From: Podocnemis expansa
Lineage: Eukaryota; Chordata; Testudines; Podocnemididae
Direction of reading: 5' to 3'
DNA: 64,000 nucleotides
Assembly (NCBI GenBank): GCA_007922195.1
Contig: ML682024.1
Coordinates: 4,784,273-4,848,272, forward strand
Shown: positions 41,880 through 53,704 of the stretch, piece by piece
How positions within the stretch are numbered: the stretch's first letter is position 1
Layout: each line of letters starts with the position of its first letter
Made by a program: the position numbers and the translations under genes
Notes under the pieces: model-generated
Database searches by the model: none
What the model saw: the letters and a program-made list of their open reading frames with translations, nothing else
What the model was told of the DNA's origin: nothing

Positions 41880-42460
41880 TATTTTCCTCTGCCAGCAGGT
41901 GCTGCTCATCTCACTGGCTACTTCTCCGGTGTCAATAAACCAGGTGTGCTGGGCTTTCCTCCCTGACCCTCAGCTGGTACTGGCCATCCCCTCCGCTGAA
42001 AAAATATGGAAGCTGCCTGAAAATTCAGCAGCAGTCATGGCTAGAGTGGGAGCGCTTCCCAGGCATGCCACAGAAAGAAGTCACACAGAGTGACTCATCT
42101 TGGTGGAGTGCCTGGGGACAGGGGACCACAGGCATGCTACGAAAAGAAGCAACTCCTTTCAGGGGTTCCTAGGCCTGCTGCAGAAAGAAGCTGCCTGGAG
42201 TGGCTCCTTTGGGGAGCATCACACTACAGAGAGGAGTCACTCTGGGCAGTTTTATTTCTGTGTCACATGGAGGCATAGACATGGGGGTACCCCCCTGTGT
42301 CCCAGCTCCACCCAAAGGAAGCCGCCCAGGGTGGCTTTCAGGGGCATGAGTGGCAATTTCTGTGGTACCACAGAGGGTGCTACATGCAACTTTGAGTGGG
42401 CTCAGATGTCACTGTCGGCACACATGTCGGGGGTTGCCTACCCCTGCGATAGACCATGAT
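41880..42460. repeat. degenerate tandem-like sequence
   Basis: A phrase resembling 'cctgctgcagaaagaagc' recurs at about 42061, 42135, 42175 and 42225 with a ~40-70 base period, with 'agagtgactc' or 'gagtggctcc' between. No gene seen. Confidence 0.4.
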
Positions 42461-42838
42461 CATGTCTCTGCCATGGTGCTCTCATTATCCAGAGTGGGTA
42501 TGTTTTCAGCTCAGGAAGCATTAAAAATGTAGCAAAAATTTAAAGCAGTTTTCAGTCCTTGTCTTGCATTTCTCATGAGTGGTTTTCAGACCAATCATTT
42601 TATTGCCAAGGTGGTTGTAGGGGTTTAGCATTTTCCATGAGAAAAAAGACAACATGTAGGGTCATCTTAAGCATTCTCTCTAATGCAAGTAGCTGGAGAT
42701 CTGGCACCACTGAGCTATGAGGTTGATTGATGGAGGCTGGGGATCTGACCTATTGATTCTATTGGGCTGTGGCTGACCTATTCCCAACCCTGATCATTTC
42801 TGGTTCATACCCATATCTCGGGCGTAACTCCCTGAGGA
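42461..42838. other. intergenic, no recognised feature
   Basis: Target sequence into which the Penelope-like element inserted. Confidence 0.35.
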
Positions 42839-43072
42839 GGCATCTCTATAAAAAAAAGAAGGAGTCGTGTGACACTTTGAGACTAACAGATTTATTTTCG
42901 CATGAGCTTTCATGGGAGAAAATCCCACTTCCTCAGATGCTTCGAAGATGGGTGAACTTACAGAAAGGAATGAAAATAAATGCAAGGGGGTATAAAACAT
43001 AGGATCAGGTCATACAGTAACAGCAAATCAGAGCAGTTGTTAGGTTCAAACCATGGGAAGCCTGAAGTCAAA

Positions 43073-43795
43073 TTACCTTTTGTAATGGGAAAAGACCCCA
43101 TAGTCTCGATTCAATCCTGCTTTCATGGAATTTAGCTTGCGTATTAATTCAAGCTCAGCTGTTTCTCTTTGAAGTCTTGATGTCCCAGCCACATCCCTGA
43201 CAACGGTCATTAACAAATCATTCATCGAGTGATTAGAAAGATGGAAGTGCTCAGCAACTGGTTTCTTTGTTCTGTGATTTCTGATATCAGCTCTGTGTTC
43301 AGTCATCCTTTTACGCAGCGATTGTCCTGTTTGTCCAATATATAAGGTGTTGAGGCATTTCTGGCACATGATGGCATAAACCACATTAGTAGATGAGCAG
43401 GTAAATGAGCTTTTGATGGAGTAGCAGGCTTGATTAGGGCTTATGATGGTATCTGTTGTGCAGATAGATATGTGGGCAGACTTGGCAGCGTGGTTTGTTG
43501 CATGGGTGTATGCCTGCTTCAGTGCTTCTGTTGTTAAATCTGTAGTTGCTGGTGAGTATCTGTTTAAGATTGGGGAGCTGCCTATAAGCAAGGAGAGGTC
43601 TATCTCCCAAGGCTTGAGAGACAGAGGGATCATCTTTTAGAATAGGCTGTAGGTCCCTAATGGTCTGTTGCAGAGGTCTGACTTGGGGGTTGTATGTGGT
43701 GACTAGTGGTGTTCTGTTGCATTCTTTCTTGGGCCTCTCCTGTAGTAGATGACTTCAGGGAACCCGTCTAGCTCTGTCAATTTGTTTTCTTACAG
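43073..43795 (-). pseudogene. GIY-YIG endonuclease segment, inverted leading copy
   Basis: The longest open stretch (43633 to 43073) ends exactly where the forward copy ends (FSHYKR). It contains VVYAIMCQKCLNTLYIGQTG, the GIY-YIG core with the YIG followed by a QTGQSLRKR helix, and HRADIRNHRTKKPVAEHF. Residues upstream resemble the linker between reverse transcriptase and endonuclease. Its lack of RT and promoter means it is not an independent gene, but this copy keeps the endonuclease frame unbroken, unlike the forward one. Confidence 0.8.
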
Positions 43796-43797
43796 CC

Positions 43798-44573
43798 CAT
43801 TGGAGACCTTCCTGAAAACACTATTCTGGCCACTATGGATGTAGAAGCTCTTTACACCAACATCCCACACAAGGATGGATTACTAGCTATTAGAAGAACC
43901 ATCCCAGATGATGCCACAGCACAGCTTGTGACTGAACTTTGTGACTTTGTGCTCACCCACATCCACTTCAGATTTGAGGATCATTTATATCTCCAAATCA
44001 GTGGCACTGCTATGGGCACCCGCATGGCCCCACAATATGCCAACATCTTTATGGGCGATTAGAACAACGTTTCCTCAAGTCTCATCCCAAAACACCTCTT
44101 CTTTACCGACGCCACATTGATGACATCTTCATCATCTGGACACATGGCAGGGATGCTCTTGAAGATTTTCACAGAGACTCCAATAATTTCCATGCCACCA
44201 TCAAATTGAGCCTAGAACACTCCACACAGGAGATCCACTTTCTGGACACTACAGTACAAATCAGGGATAGATGCATCACCACCACCCTATACCGAAAACC
44301 TACTGATTGATATAGTTACCTACATCGTTCGAGCTTCCATCCTAAACACATCACACGATCCATTGTCTACAGCCAAGCTCTAAGATATAACCGCATCTGC
44401 TCTGATCCCTCAGACAGAGACAGACATCTTGAGGATCTCTATCAAGCATTCTTGAAACTATAGTACCCACCTGGGGAAGTAAGAAAACAAATTGACAGAG
44501 CTAGACGGGTTCCCCGAAGTCATCTACTACAGGAGAGGCCCAAGAAAGAATGCAGCAGAACACCACTAGTCAC
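43798..44573 (+). pseudogene. Penelope reverse transcriptase, 5'-truncated and broken
   Basis: Reads ILATMDVEALYTNIPHKDG near 43830, the family's block A with catalytic aspartate, then GTAMGTRMAPQYANIFMG near 44005. After a one-base frameshift at about 44058 it continues with YRRHIDDIFIIW (catalytic DD) near 44103. Stops follow near 44308 and 44461. The N-terminal third of the enzyme is missing at the inverted junction. Confidence 0.85.
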
Positions 44574-45340
44574 TGTAGTAACCCTTGGGGAGGAAGGGGT
44601 TAACACTCTGGTCAGTGAGTCCCAGGACAGCCAATAGGAATGAAGTGCAGGTTTTTGAATGGGAACAGCAGCCTTGCCTGTTCCTGCTTGGATGTGGCAG
44701 AGCTCCTGGAAGGATCAGGAGGAGGCCAAAGGGGCCTGAGGAAGAATCCAGCAACATCCTTACCAAAGATAAGTTAAATTTGTTACTGACCAGCCGTGGG
44801 TAGAACAGGGAATGTGTACTTAGACACGATCAGGGTATTTTCTTTGTTTTTGGATTTCTCTGTGCTGAGCACGTTACCCCACCACCACCCTGTAACTACC
44901 TAAGTTAATTCCCAGAGAAGCAACTCTCTGTTTTTATCTGTTCTTTTTGATTAAAGATTTTACCTTTTAAGTACGTTCTGGTTCTGTGTTCTGGAAGGGC
45001 AAGAGGTTTGTGTGCCCATGTCTCAGACTGCACAGGCATCTACTAAAGAGGACTTTGTTCCAGTTCCAGCTCATACTGCAGCTGGAGTTCAATCACTTTC
45101 CTGAGGGAGGAATAAAAGTGATTGAGGATACTTCACAGGAAGGAATTCCCAAGTGCGCCTTCCTGGGTTTCAAGAGGTTTTTTTGCATTTGGGTGGTGGC
45201 AGCGATACCACTCCAAGGCCAGGAACTGGAGGCCTTGGAGAGTTTTAAGAGCAGGCTTTAAGGCCAGTGGCTTTTCTGGCCTGTTGCGGGCCCCCCACCT
45301 TCTGCACTCAGAGTGCCAGAGTGGGGAAACAGCCTTGACA
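44574..45340 (+). mobile_element. solo LTR of an endogenous retrovirus inside the Penelope element
   Basis: Begins TGTAGTAACCC and ends CCTTGACA with GTCAC on both sides (44569-44573, 45341-45345). An ATTAAA signal near 44951 sets the plus orientation. The inverted Penelope copy at about 43690 shows the empty site (gtggtgactagtggtg), which confirms both ends. Confidence 0.92.
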
Positions 45341-45971
45341 GTCACCACATACAACCCCCAAGTCAGACCTCTGCAACAGATCATTAGGGACCTACAGCCT
45401 ATTCTAAAAGATGATCCCTCTGTCTCTCAAGCCTTGGGAGATAGACCTCTCCTTGCTTATAGGCAGCTCCCCAATCTTAAACAGATACTCACCAGCACTA
45501 CAGATTTAACAACAGAAGCATTGAAGCAGGCACACACCCCTGCAACAAACCACGCTGCCAAGTCTGCCCACATATCTATCTGCACAACAGATACCATCAT
45601 AGGCCCTAATCAAGCCTGCTACTCCATCAAAGGCTCATTTACCTGCTCATCTACTAATGTGGTCTATGCCATCATGTGCCAGAAATGCCGCAACACCTTA
45701 TATATTGGACAAACAGGACAATCGCTGCGTAAAAAGGATGACTGAACACAGAGCTGATATCAGAAATCACAGAACAAAGAAACCAGTTGCTGAGCACTTC
45801 CATCTTTCTAATCACTTGATGAATGATTTGTTAATGACCGTTGTCAGGGATGTGGCTGGGACATCAAGACTTCAAAGAGAAACAGCTGAGCTTGAATTAA
45901 TACACAAGCTAAATTCCATGAAAGCAGGATTGAATCGAGACTATGGGGTCTTTTCCCATTACAAAAGGTAA
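45341..45971 (+). pseudogene. GIY-YIG endonuclease, forward copy, frameshifted
   Basis: Continues the Penelope frame after the LTR (linker near 45360-45480, then VVYAIMCQKCRNTLYIGQTG at about 45660-45720). An extra A in the run at 45731-45736 shifts the frame just after QSLRK. The remainder is open to the stop at 45971 (FSHYKR). Confidence 0.85.
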
Positions 45972-46109
45972 TTTGACTTCAGGCTTCCCATGGTTTGAAC
46001 CTAACAACTGCTCTGATTTGCTGTTACTGTATGACCTGATCCTATGTTTTATACCCCCTTGCATTTATTTTCATTCCTTTCTGTAAGTTCACCCATCTTC
46101 GAAGCATCT

Positions 46110-46160
46110 GAGGAAGTGGGATTTTCTCCCATGAAAGCTCATGCGAAAAATAAATCTGTT
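46110..46160 (+). ncRNA. hammerhead-like core in the Penelope 3' region
   Basis: CTGAGGA, one A, GTGGGA-TTTTC-TCCCAT hairpin and GAAA follow in the order of a hammerhead core (CUGANGA, stem II, GAAA). The inverted copy has the same at about 42910-42940. A clear cleavage-site strand and a canonical stem III are not identified and there is one extra A, so activity is unproven. Confidence 0.35.
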
Positions 46161-46249
46161 AGTCTCAAAGTGCCACACGACTCCTTGTTGTTTTTTTTGC
46201 TGGACTACACTAACATGGCTATCCCTTTGGAAATTGGCATCTCTATAGC

Positions 46250-47040
46250 CAGCCCATATCTGGCACAGAAGTCTAACTGCTAATAGTGGCGTGGAAACCT
46301 ACCTTGTAGCCAGGGTATGTAACAGCTACACATATTGCTTCAAATTTACCAGGTCTCTGCATAGCTAATACACTGTGTGGGTGCTTTTCTCAAGATGCTT
46401 TATCTCCTTTCACTGCTTCCTTTAACCGGGGGTTTGTCTTGTGTATCTTCTAAGAACCGGATTAACAAGAACAGCAACAAAGCCAGTTCCAGACCATCTC
46501 AATTAACCTCTTAGCACTACAGCAAAAGCAGCCTTAGTTCCCTCTTTAATACTATGGAAGGAGCTGTCAGATGGGGAGGTGTCTTTCTAAAACAGTCTTG
46601 AGCTAAAGGGAAAAGGCGAAAGGGATGCTGTTAAAATGGAAGCCTTATTTAATACTTTACATAGCAAATACTTTGATTGGTTTCCTTTCTTTTCCATCTC
46701 TTCAATAAAGAGTGAAGAAAAAAACTAGGGTGAGTTTGCTAGCAGATGAAGGCTGAGATCAGCTCATACCAAACCTTGTTGAAAACCATTTAAATGCTGG
46801 ACAGTTTGAGACTCATGTTGAAAAAGAGACATCTCGGGGGTATGTGATGGAGGTTGTTACCGTGTTTCCCCCTTTCTTTATGGAAAGACCTACTGTGCGT
46901 GTGCGTGTAGGTGGGTGTCTCTGCTGCTCTAAGTGTCTCTCCTTTAGCTTCACCCAGCCCACGTCTGAGGAGAAAAGAACTCAGGCATCTTGGCAGACCC
47001 AGGGGAAAGTTTCCCCAGATATGCCTTGAGCAGGAAGTCC
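46250..47040. other. intergenic, no recognised gene
   Basis: AT-rich sequence with an AATAAA near 46706; no recognisable coding. Confidence 0.35.
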
Positions 47041-47044
47041 ACCC

Positions 47045-48095
47045 TGAGGGCATGTAACCTGCAAGGGTGGGCTAGAATTCATTTACTTGCCCCTCTCCAG
47101 TGCCTAACAGAGGTAAACCCCTGCAGAAAGCAGCTGGAGAGCCGTGATCCGGTCTTTTCAGGACTCACAGCAAAGACTGCTCAGAGTTCCCATCCCACAC
47201 TAAACTACTACTCAGCATAAACATAACAATGAACTTTATTATCTAACTTAATAAATCTTTATCCTAAGAAACCATAATGAATTTAAACAAAACAGTAAGA
47301 AACCCAAGAGTCCCAAAGTTCAGGTGGAGTCACCCTTATCTCAATTGCAGTCTTTTGAGTCCTTGGGTGTGTTCACACAGCAGTCTTATTTCGAAACAAC
47401 AGAGTTTGTCACACGACGCACCGTTGTTTTCACACCATTGTTTTGAAACAATGGGTTCCGTTGTTTTGAAACAATGGCGTTGTTTCAAAACAACTTAAAC
47501 CCCACGTGGGGATGAAACAACGTTGTTTCAAAACAATTGTTTCGAAACAATGCCGTCTGAACATGTTTCGAAACAACGGTGACTTGTTTTGAAATAACTG
47601 TTGTCTGAACATGCTATTTCACTTTGAGCTTTTTTCCTTAATTTGAATTAACAAACTTAATTTGAATTAACTTATTTCAAAATAAGGCGTTATTTCGATA
47701 CAACTTGTATCGAAACAACTTGTATCGAAATAACCCCCTGTGTGTGAACATAGCCCTTGAGGCTTGAATGCAAAACAGAAGCAATCTTCATCTTCTCTGG
47801 CTGGAGGAATCTTCAGCTGGAATCCATGCAGTCCTTCCCTTCCTCTCCTCAACCAGCACCACGCAATCAGGTCACAGGCCATCCAGCTCTCACTTGCACA
47901 ACAGAAAACTCCCCTGCAAAACAGTCCAAAGCAGGGAGAAGACATCCTGCAGTTCACTCCTGACTCAGCTTCTCTCAGTCAATCACTGAGAAAATTCACA
48001 TAGACTCTGCAGCTCTCTCTGTGGCCGCTCCTCTCTGGGCTGCCACTCTCAGGCTTCTCCCAGGCATCTGACTCCAGCACAATAATAAAATTTGT
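47045..48095. repeat. possible LTR-like repeat hosting foldback MITE copy 2
   Basis: The sequence on the two sides of the MITE (47045-47365 and 47755-48095) looks like one block with AATAAA and A-rich text resembling other reptile LTRs. Ends and duplications could not be set. Confidence 0.25.
47366..47754. mobile_element. foldback MITE copy 2
   Basis: Begins GGTGTGTTCACACAG and ends CTGTGTGTGAACATAGC; CCTTG on both sides (47361-47365, 47755-47759). The interior is made of repeated ttgtttcgaaacaa-type palindromes and taattcgaattaa-like blocks. Confidence 0.88.
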
Positions 48096-48257
48096 AGAGA
48101 ATGCTCAATGTGCTTCCACACCCTCTTACCAGAAAGTTCTGGTTTCTGGGCTGCAACATCTGCCCAGCAATATAACCCAGCCATAAGGGATCCCTGAAAG
48201 AGATTGCTCCTTCTTAGGCAAATGGGTTACATGCAGTCATGGAGCTGCAGGTTGGAC

Positions 48258-49685
48258 TCATGTATCCCAAGCCAAGACCTTCTTCCCCACCCTCCGCAGG
48301 GCCACAGCCACCTCCTTGTTCCTCGTGCTGTAGATGAGGGGGTTCAGGGCAGGCGCCACTGTGGTGTAGAAGATGGCCACCTGCTGGTCGTTTGTCTGAG
48401 CATAGCTGGAGGCTGGATGAAGGTAGATCCAGGCCACTGTGCCATAGAAGAGCATCACCACAGTCAAGTGGGAGCCGCAGGTGGAGAGGGCCTTGTGCAG
48501 ACCATGGATGGAGCACAGGCGGCCGACGGCAACCCCCATACAGACATAGGAGGCCAGAATGAAGGCAAAAGGGGCCAGCACCACCAGGATGCCCTCAGTC
48601 ATGACAGCCAATTCATTGAAGAAGGGCCTGGTGCAGCAGAGGTACAGAAGGGGGGGCAAATCACAGAAGTGCTGTAGATGGTTGCTACAGTAATGCAGCT
48701 GGGCGGCCATGACAGTGTGCAGCAGGGAGTGTGGAATCACCATGGCCCACGAGGCAGCTGCCATCTTGAGGCACAGGGCCTATGTCACCACAGCAGGGTG
48801 TAGTGAAAATTTGATATAAAGCTTAATGTAACCAAATAGAGCTAAGCAACACAAGTAAAGCGTATAGCTATTTTAGTTCAGGCAGAACCGCGTTCGTAAC
48901 TTAGCCCAAGAGAAGCCATGGTGGAAAGGCAAAAGCTAGAATAACAGGAAAAACACTTACATTGAAAGCTTTAGTTAAAGTAACCACAAACACCTGTTAT
49001 AACCACTTAGCAGCCTATTTTCCATTTAAGCTTCTCACCTACCCTTACATAAGGCGTAAGGGGTCGTAGTTTTCCCGTAATAGTCTTAGCTTTCCATCCC
49101 TCCCCCATGTTCCAGCACTGCATAATTGCGTCATAAAGATATTGTTAACCAATAAGCTGTAGTTTTTCTTTGTTTAACCATTTTTGGAAACCTTTGTATG
49201 TAACCCAATAGACCGTGTTGTGTAATAAATACAAGAAGAAAATGGTCCCTCAAGGCCGGCCGCACCTAGTAGCTCTGGGTGCTAATAAACTTGCAATTCT
49301 CCTCCTGCTGTCTGCATTCTTGATTGACCAGAACAGAGAACAAACCTCTTTATCTCCATACAGGCGTAACGCAATGGGTCACAGATGGCCATGTAGCGGT
49401 CATGGGCCATGATGGCCAGTAGGTAGCCCTCCATGTTGCCCACGGCCATGAAAATGAACAGCTGGGCCATGTAGCTGGCAAATGGAATGGCCTGGTGCTG
49501 GGTCAGGGCCTGCATCAGGGCCTGGGGTAAAGTGATGGAGGCAAAGCTCAAGTCCACCACAGCCAGCTGACTGAGGAAGAAGTACATGGGGCTGCGGAGC
49601 CAGGGATCAGCGGCTGCAAATCCCGGCATTTGAACAGGCCAAGGAGCATGAACTCTGAGATGGATGTCCAGCTGGCATTGGCCAT
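48258..49685 (-). pseudogene. olfactory receptor pseudogene (deletion, stop, solo LTR insertion)
   Basis: The N-terminus starts at 49685 with MANASWTSISEFMLLGLF. Helix 1 is then deleted and the frame shifts. The body resumes with SPMYFFLSQLAVVDLSF (helix 2) and MAHDRYMAICDPLRY (helix 3). There a 562-bp LTR interrupts it, after which the gene continues from about 48796. A TAG lies near 48781, just downstream of the LTR. The tail contains LSTCGSHL and PALNPLIYSTRN and ends at 48258. It belongs to a different subfamily from the two intact receptors. Three independent lesions make it dead. Confidence 0.9.
48801..49362 (+). mobile_element. solo LTR of an endogenous retrovirus, 4-bp target duplication
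   Basis: Starts TGTAGTGAAAATTTG and ends CTCCATACA. Target duplication GGTG (48797-48800) and GGCG (49363-49366), differing by a CpG-type change. Polyadenylation signals AATAAA at about 49224 and 49284 are on the plus strand. Removing it restores receptor sequence continuity. Confidence 0.85.
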
Positions 49686-49739
49686 GGTGAGTGGACGTGG
49701 CAGCTCCTGAGCAAGGAGGAGAAGGGAATCAGCAGTGGG

Positions 49740-50740
49740 GTGAAGTACCTATGAATTACACGCACCCATCATTGAGAGCGAAGTCACATTAAATTCTGTT
49801 TGGAAAATGCCTTAGAGCTGCCCGGCAATGGCACAACCCCCGCTGAGTTCTGTTGATGGTTAATGATGCATCTCTCTCTGTTAAAAATTTACACCTCACA
49901 TCTAGTCTGAATTTGTCTCACTTCAATGTTCAAATATCGGTCCCTGTTATTCCTTTGTCTGTAAGATCAATCCCCATTGCATTGGCGAATGAAGCTCTAG
50001 TTCTTGCCAAGCCAGCAGGTGTTAGCTAAGAACTAACAAACTCATATCTGGAGTCCAGGGCAGTTCACCTGTATGGTAGTTTTGCTCAAAGGAGGGTTTA
50101 GACTGATAAGCAAGTGTTTAGTGTTTAAACTATGAAACTCTTGTAAGTTGCTGCTGCTATTAATCTCACTTGTAACTGTATTCCAGACCATGAGAACACA
50201 TGTAAATTGTGCTTTGTATTTCCAGAAGGCGGATCAAAATGAAATGGGTCATCAAGGCCCATCACAATACAGAGGATTGGTTAGTGGCCTTATCACCCTT
50301 GGACATGCTGCATGCAAAGACGCTCCGCCTGGGGTCCTGGAAGCTGAATAAGGAAATCAAACAAAGTCACAGGAAAATCTTCCAGCTCTTTGCTGTTTGG
50401 ACTCTGGCATGACCAGAGATACCAAACTGAAGCCAGATATCCCTAGAGGTTATTCCTGGGTCTTGCCTGAAAGCCATTTTGAAGTGCTGGATCTCTACAC
50501 TTCTGTGTCTCATAGAGATTTCAGTGACAACCCAGTAATGTGTCTATGCTTGCCTTGTATAAATCACCCTTCTCAGCTCCTGTCTTCCTATTCTACAGTT
50601 TGAATCCAAACATCTTATTTACTTTAAAGACACAGGCTTACTTTTTAGCCTTCTCGCTCTCTTTGAATTAACCTTGTGACCCACCTTGTGACCCACCCTT
50701 TGCTGTATCTCTATATTTACAGGTAAGATGCTACATTTTC
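49740..50740 (-). repeat. CR1-like fragments, weak
   Basis: 'aaaatttacacctcacatct' then 'agtctgaatttgtctcactt' near 49890 is the CR1 coding region reversed. The stretch 50500-50690 also looks like a minus CR1 remnant (tctccta-ttctacagtttg). The rest is unassigned. Confidence 0.4.
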
Positions 50741-50744
50741 TGTT

Positions 50745-50845
50745 TCATTCATCTGATGAAGTGGGATTGTGCACATGAAAGATCATGTAACAAATAAATG
50801 TGTTAGTCTTTGAAACGTGTCACAGGACTCCTTGTTTGTTTTTAT
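50745..50845 (+). repeat. Penelope-like element 3' fragment
   Basis: 'catctgatgaagtgggattg', 'gaaagatcatgtaacaaata' and 'cacaggactccttgtttgtt' match the family's 3' end; stem II of the hammerhead-like core is lost here. Confidence 0.75.
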
Positions 50846-51239
50846 CTTCTTTTCTGTTAATAACCTTCTAGATAGTTTATTCCAGGACTAGCTACAGCTG
50901 TTGTCTTTGGGATGAGATTTGATACCAACTGATTTGGGGGCAAGTGACTTCTTATACTGGAAGCAACTTGAATGTGGTGTGATTTTTATGGAGTAAGTAG
51001 CCATTTATCATTAAGTCCAGATTGACTGGATGGCTAGATAAACTGGATGGTGTCAGGGGGACTGCTTGTGACTCCATGGTGAGGCTGTTACAAAGATCCA
51101 GAAGTCTGCGTTTGTCACTGGGTCGGCAAAGCCTATTTATAGACCACACCATCAGTCTGGGGTTTCTGCCCTGATTCTGAGAGTCTGCCGTGGGCTGTGA
51201 GATACTCCAGGCAGCGTGACACTCGCCATTCTCCAAGTC

Positions 51240-51560
51240 CCATTTCCCCAAGCCGAGAGTTATTTATAGACTGGCATCAAGTTCCCTCTCTACCTTCGTT
51301 TCATTAAGCTATTGAACCACTTGAGTCTCCCATCGTAAGGCAGGTTTTCCAATTCTTTAGTCATGCTTGTGGCTCCTTGCTGAACCTTCTCCATTTATTG
51401 CAGCCACCAGAACTTCTGTTGTGGTCACACCAGTGCCAAAAATAAATGTAAAATAACCTTGCTAGCCCTCTCTGTTCTGAGATCCCCCTGTTTATAAATA
51501 CAGCTCTGCTAGGTGCTTACATTCTGCCTGTGGTCTCAGACACACAGACCCTGGCCTGTC
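51240..51560 (-). repeat. CR1 LINE fragment
   Basis: 'gtggctccttgctgaacctt' and 'cttctgttgtggtcacacca' correspond to the CR1 3' coding half reversed, strongly decayed. Confidence 0.5.
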
Positions 51561-52050
51561 TTTATAACCCTTACCGGCCCCTTTTAGACATGGTCAGTTT
51601 TTTGCATGGAAACATAATTTCCAGGAAAACCAAAGACAAAAAGGGAAAATATAAAACTGTTCATTATTTACTTTCTGGGAAAAATTATGGTAGGGATTAA
51701 TGAAAAAACTACAGTTGTCCAGAAACTTGTTTTATTCACAAACAAAAATGTTCCCCCAAAGCAGTGTTTCAACATCAAAAATGTGAGCCATCAATAAATT
51801 TTGAAACCAGGGGGAAAAAAAATCAGGTTTTGGATTCGCATTTATATGTGGAGGGGAAGGTTGTTTTTTTTTTTTCTTTTGTGGTACACATTGATGAAAA
51901 CAGCTTGAGTTTTTTTCAGCCTTTCCCAGGAAAGTGTAGTGAGTCATCAGCTGGAATACTATGTGCCACATTTCAGGAAAGAGGAGACAAACCAAGGAGA
52001 GTCCAGAGAAGAGAAACAAAAAAAGAAATAGATCAAGGGTTTTAAAAGCC
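51561..52050. other. intergenic, no recognised feature
   Basis: AT-rich, with a T-run at about 51862; nothing nameable. Confidence 0.35.
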
Positions 52051-52054
52051 TGGC

Positions 52055-52265
52055 CTGCGAGGAAAAATTAAAAAATTGGGCATGAGTCTTGAGAAAGACG
52101 ACAGAGAGGGGAACTTCCTCTCCATCACTGGCCATTTTTCAGTTAATTTGGGATGTTGTTCTGAAAGGTCGGCTCTGGGAGTTAGTTCTCTGACCTGTCT
52201 GCTACAGGAAAACAGACCAGATGATCTCATCCATCCCTTCCAGCCTTGGAATCTAGGAATTTCTG
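52055..52265 (+). repeat. CR1 LINE 3' fragment
   Basis: 'gttctctgacctgtctgcta' followed by 'gatgatctcatccatccctt' and 'ccagccttggaatctagga' is a CR1-type 3' end. Confidence 0.6.
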
Positions 52266-52844
52266 AAAGAGGGAGTGGCCGACATTTACAGGGCTGCCGT
52301 GATAGCAAGGGCTGGAACTGATAACTCAGAAGGGCCCAATGGAGAACATGAGCTACCACAACATTCGGGATAAAGTTCGCGGGAGTCACTATTGGGTTTG
52401 CGCTCTTGGCATTTGCAAGATTGGGTTAGGGATTCTTTCATGCTACTCAGGACATCTGGAAATGTACCTTAGCGGTTAGTGGGGCTCTGTTGGTTTACTT
52501 CATGGATAAAGATGGTGAAGAGGGGATTTGGTAACAGTCTGAAAAACACACTTAGAGCCTTTGCACTCATCTGGATCTTCCGTGTCACACTGGGCCCCTC
52601 AACTCAACGCAAGAAATGCAGAAAGCACGGACTTAGGGAGAGGTCAGGCTCCAGGAAAAGTCTCCTACGAAGAGAGAAAGGAGAGACCAGGATTATAGAG
52701 ACCACAGAATGACAAAAATGGGACAGAGAAAAGCGAACTGAAAATTCTGTTCTCCCTGTCACATGGCACAGGGACAAGGAGACATTCCATGAAATTACAG
52801 TGGGAAGCTCAAAATGGATCAAAAGACAACCTTGTTCACTCAGT

Positions 52845-53125
52845 GATGGTGGAATTCACTATCACAGGATGGCACTGAGGCTGAAACCCAGCAAGATTCA
52901 AAAGAGGAACTGGACAATTCCCTGGAAAAGATAGATTAGTTTAGTTCTCCCTTTGTGGAAAGGATATTAAACTTCATGCTTCAGGGCTGTATGAAACCCC
53001 AAGCTATTAGCGGTCAAGAGGAAATTTTCCTGGCGGGCAGATACCCACCTGTTACTGCAGGTTCTTATATTGACTGAACTTGTTCTGACCCTGTCTGGCC
53101 TTTCTGTACCAGACCCCAGGGCACC
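52845..53125 (+). repeat. CR1/L3-type LINE 3' fragment
   Basis: 'ggtggaattcactatcacag' with 'caaaagaggaactggacaat' and 'actgaacttgttctgaccct' are family phrases near the 3' end. Confidence 0.5.
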
Positions 53126-53248
53126 CTCTCAGCTCACAGAGAATCACCATCATTCATGAGAAATTTTTGGTGTCCAACAAAGGGCCAGGAGATTGCCTTA
53201 TCAAACTCTTGAGCAAGTGAGAGATTTCCCATCAGATGGGACGGAGGG

Positions 53249-53296
53249 AGACAGACAGACAGACAGACACCCACCCACCCACCTACCTACCTACCT
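53249..53296. repeat. compound tetranucleotide microsatellite
   Basis: (GACA)n, then (CCAC)n, then (CTAC)n directly adjoining. Confidence 0.95.
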
Positions 53297-53704
53297 TTGT
53301 GGAAAATCCATGGGTTTCCTTCAAAAAAAGGCTAACATTTTTCTCTGTCTGGCGCCAGAAAAAAACCCTCAAATTTTAGGCCAAAGCCATGAAAAAGCAT
53401 CTTTGAATTTTCTGGGATGGGTACGTTCTTTCCAGGGTCTCCTGAGGATCCTGTGGGAAATTGCCACCTATGTCAATGAAAAGCTTGGAAATGTTGGACG
53501 AAAACACTCCATTTATCCATTGACTTTTTTCAGGGGGATGGGTAGAAAACTCACCCTGCAGCAAAATCTTTGTGTGAGTCCATGGCACTTTGGAGATGTG
53601 GTGTTTGCAGGGAATTAATGCTTAGGGAGAAGGTGATGAGGCTGCTGTCATTGTGTTTGAAAGCCAGCTGAGTAGAAAAAGGTAGGGAGAGTGCCAGTGC
53701 ATTG

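Larger units (their letters stand above)
42851..46235 (+). mobile_element. Penelope-like retroelement with inverted leading copy, 12-bp target duplication
   Basis: GGCATCTCTATA flanks it perfectly (42839-42850, 46236-46247). From 42851 to about 43795 it is the reverse complement of the element's own 3' portion (endonuclease plus 3' UTR). From about 43796 it runs forward through reverse transcriptase to the endonuclease and 3' end. The forward part is interrupted by a 767-bp solo LTR absent from the inverted copy. Inverted or tandem partial copies are a known habit of Penelope elements. Confidence 0.9.
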
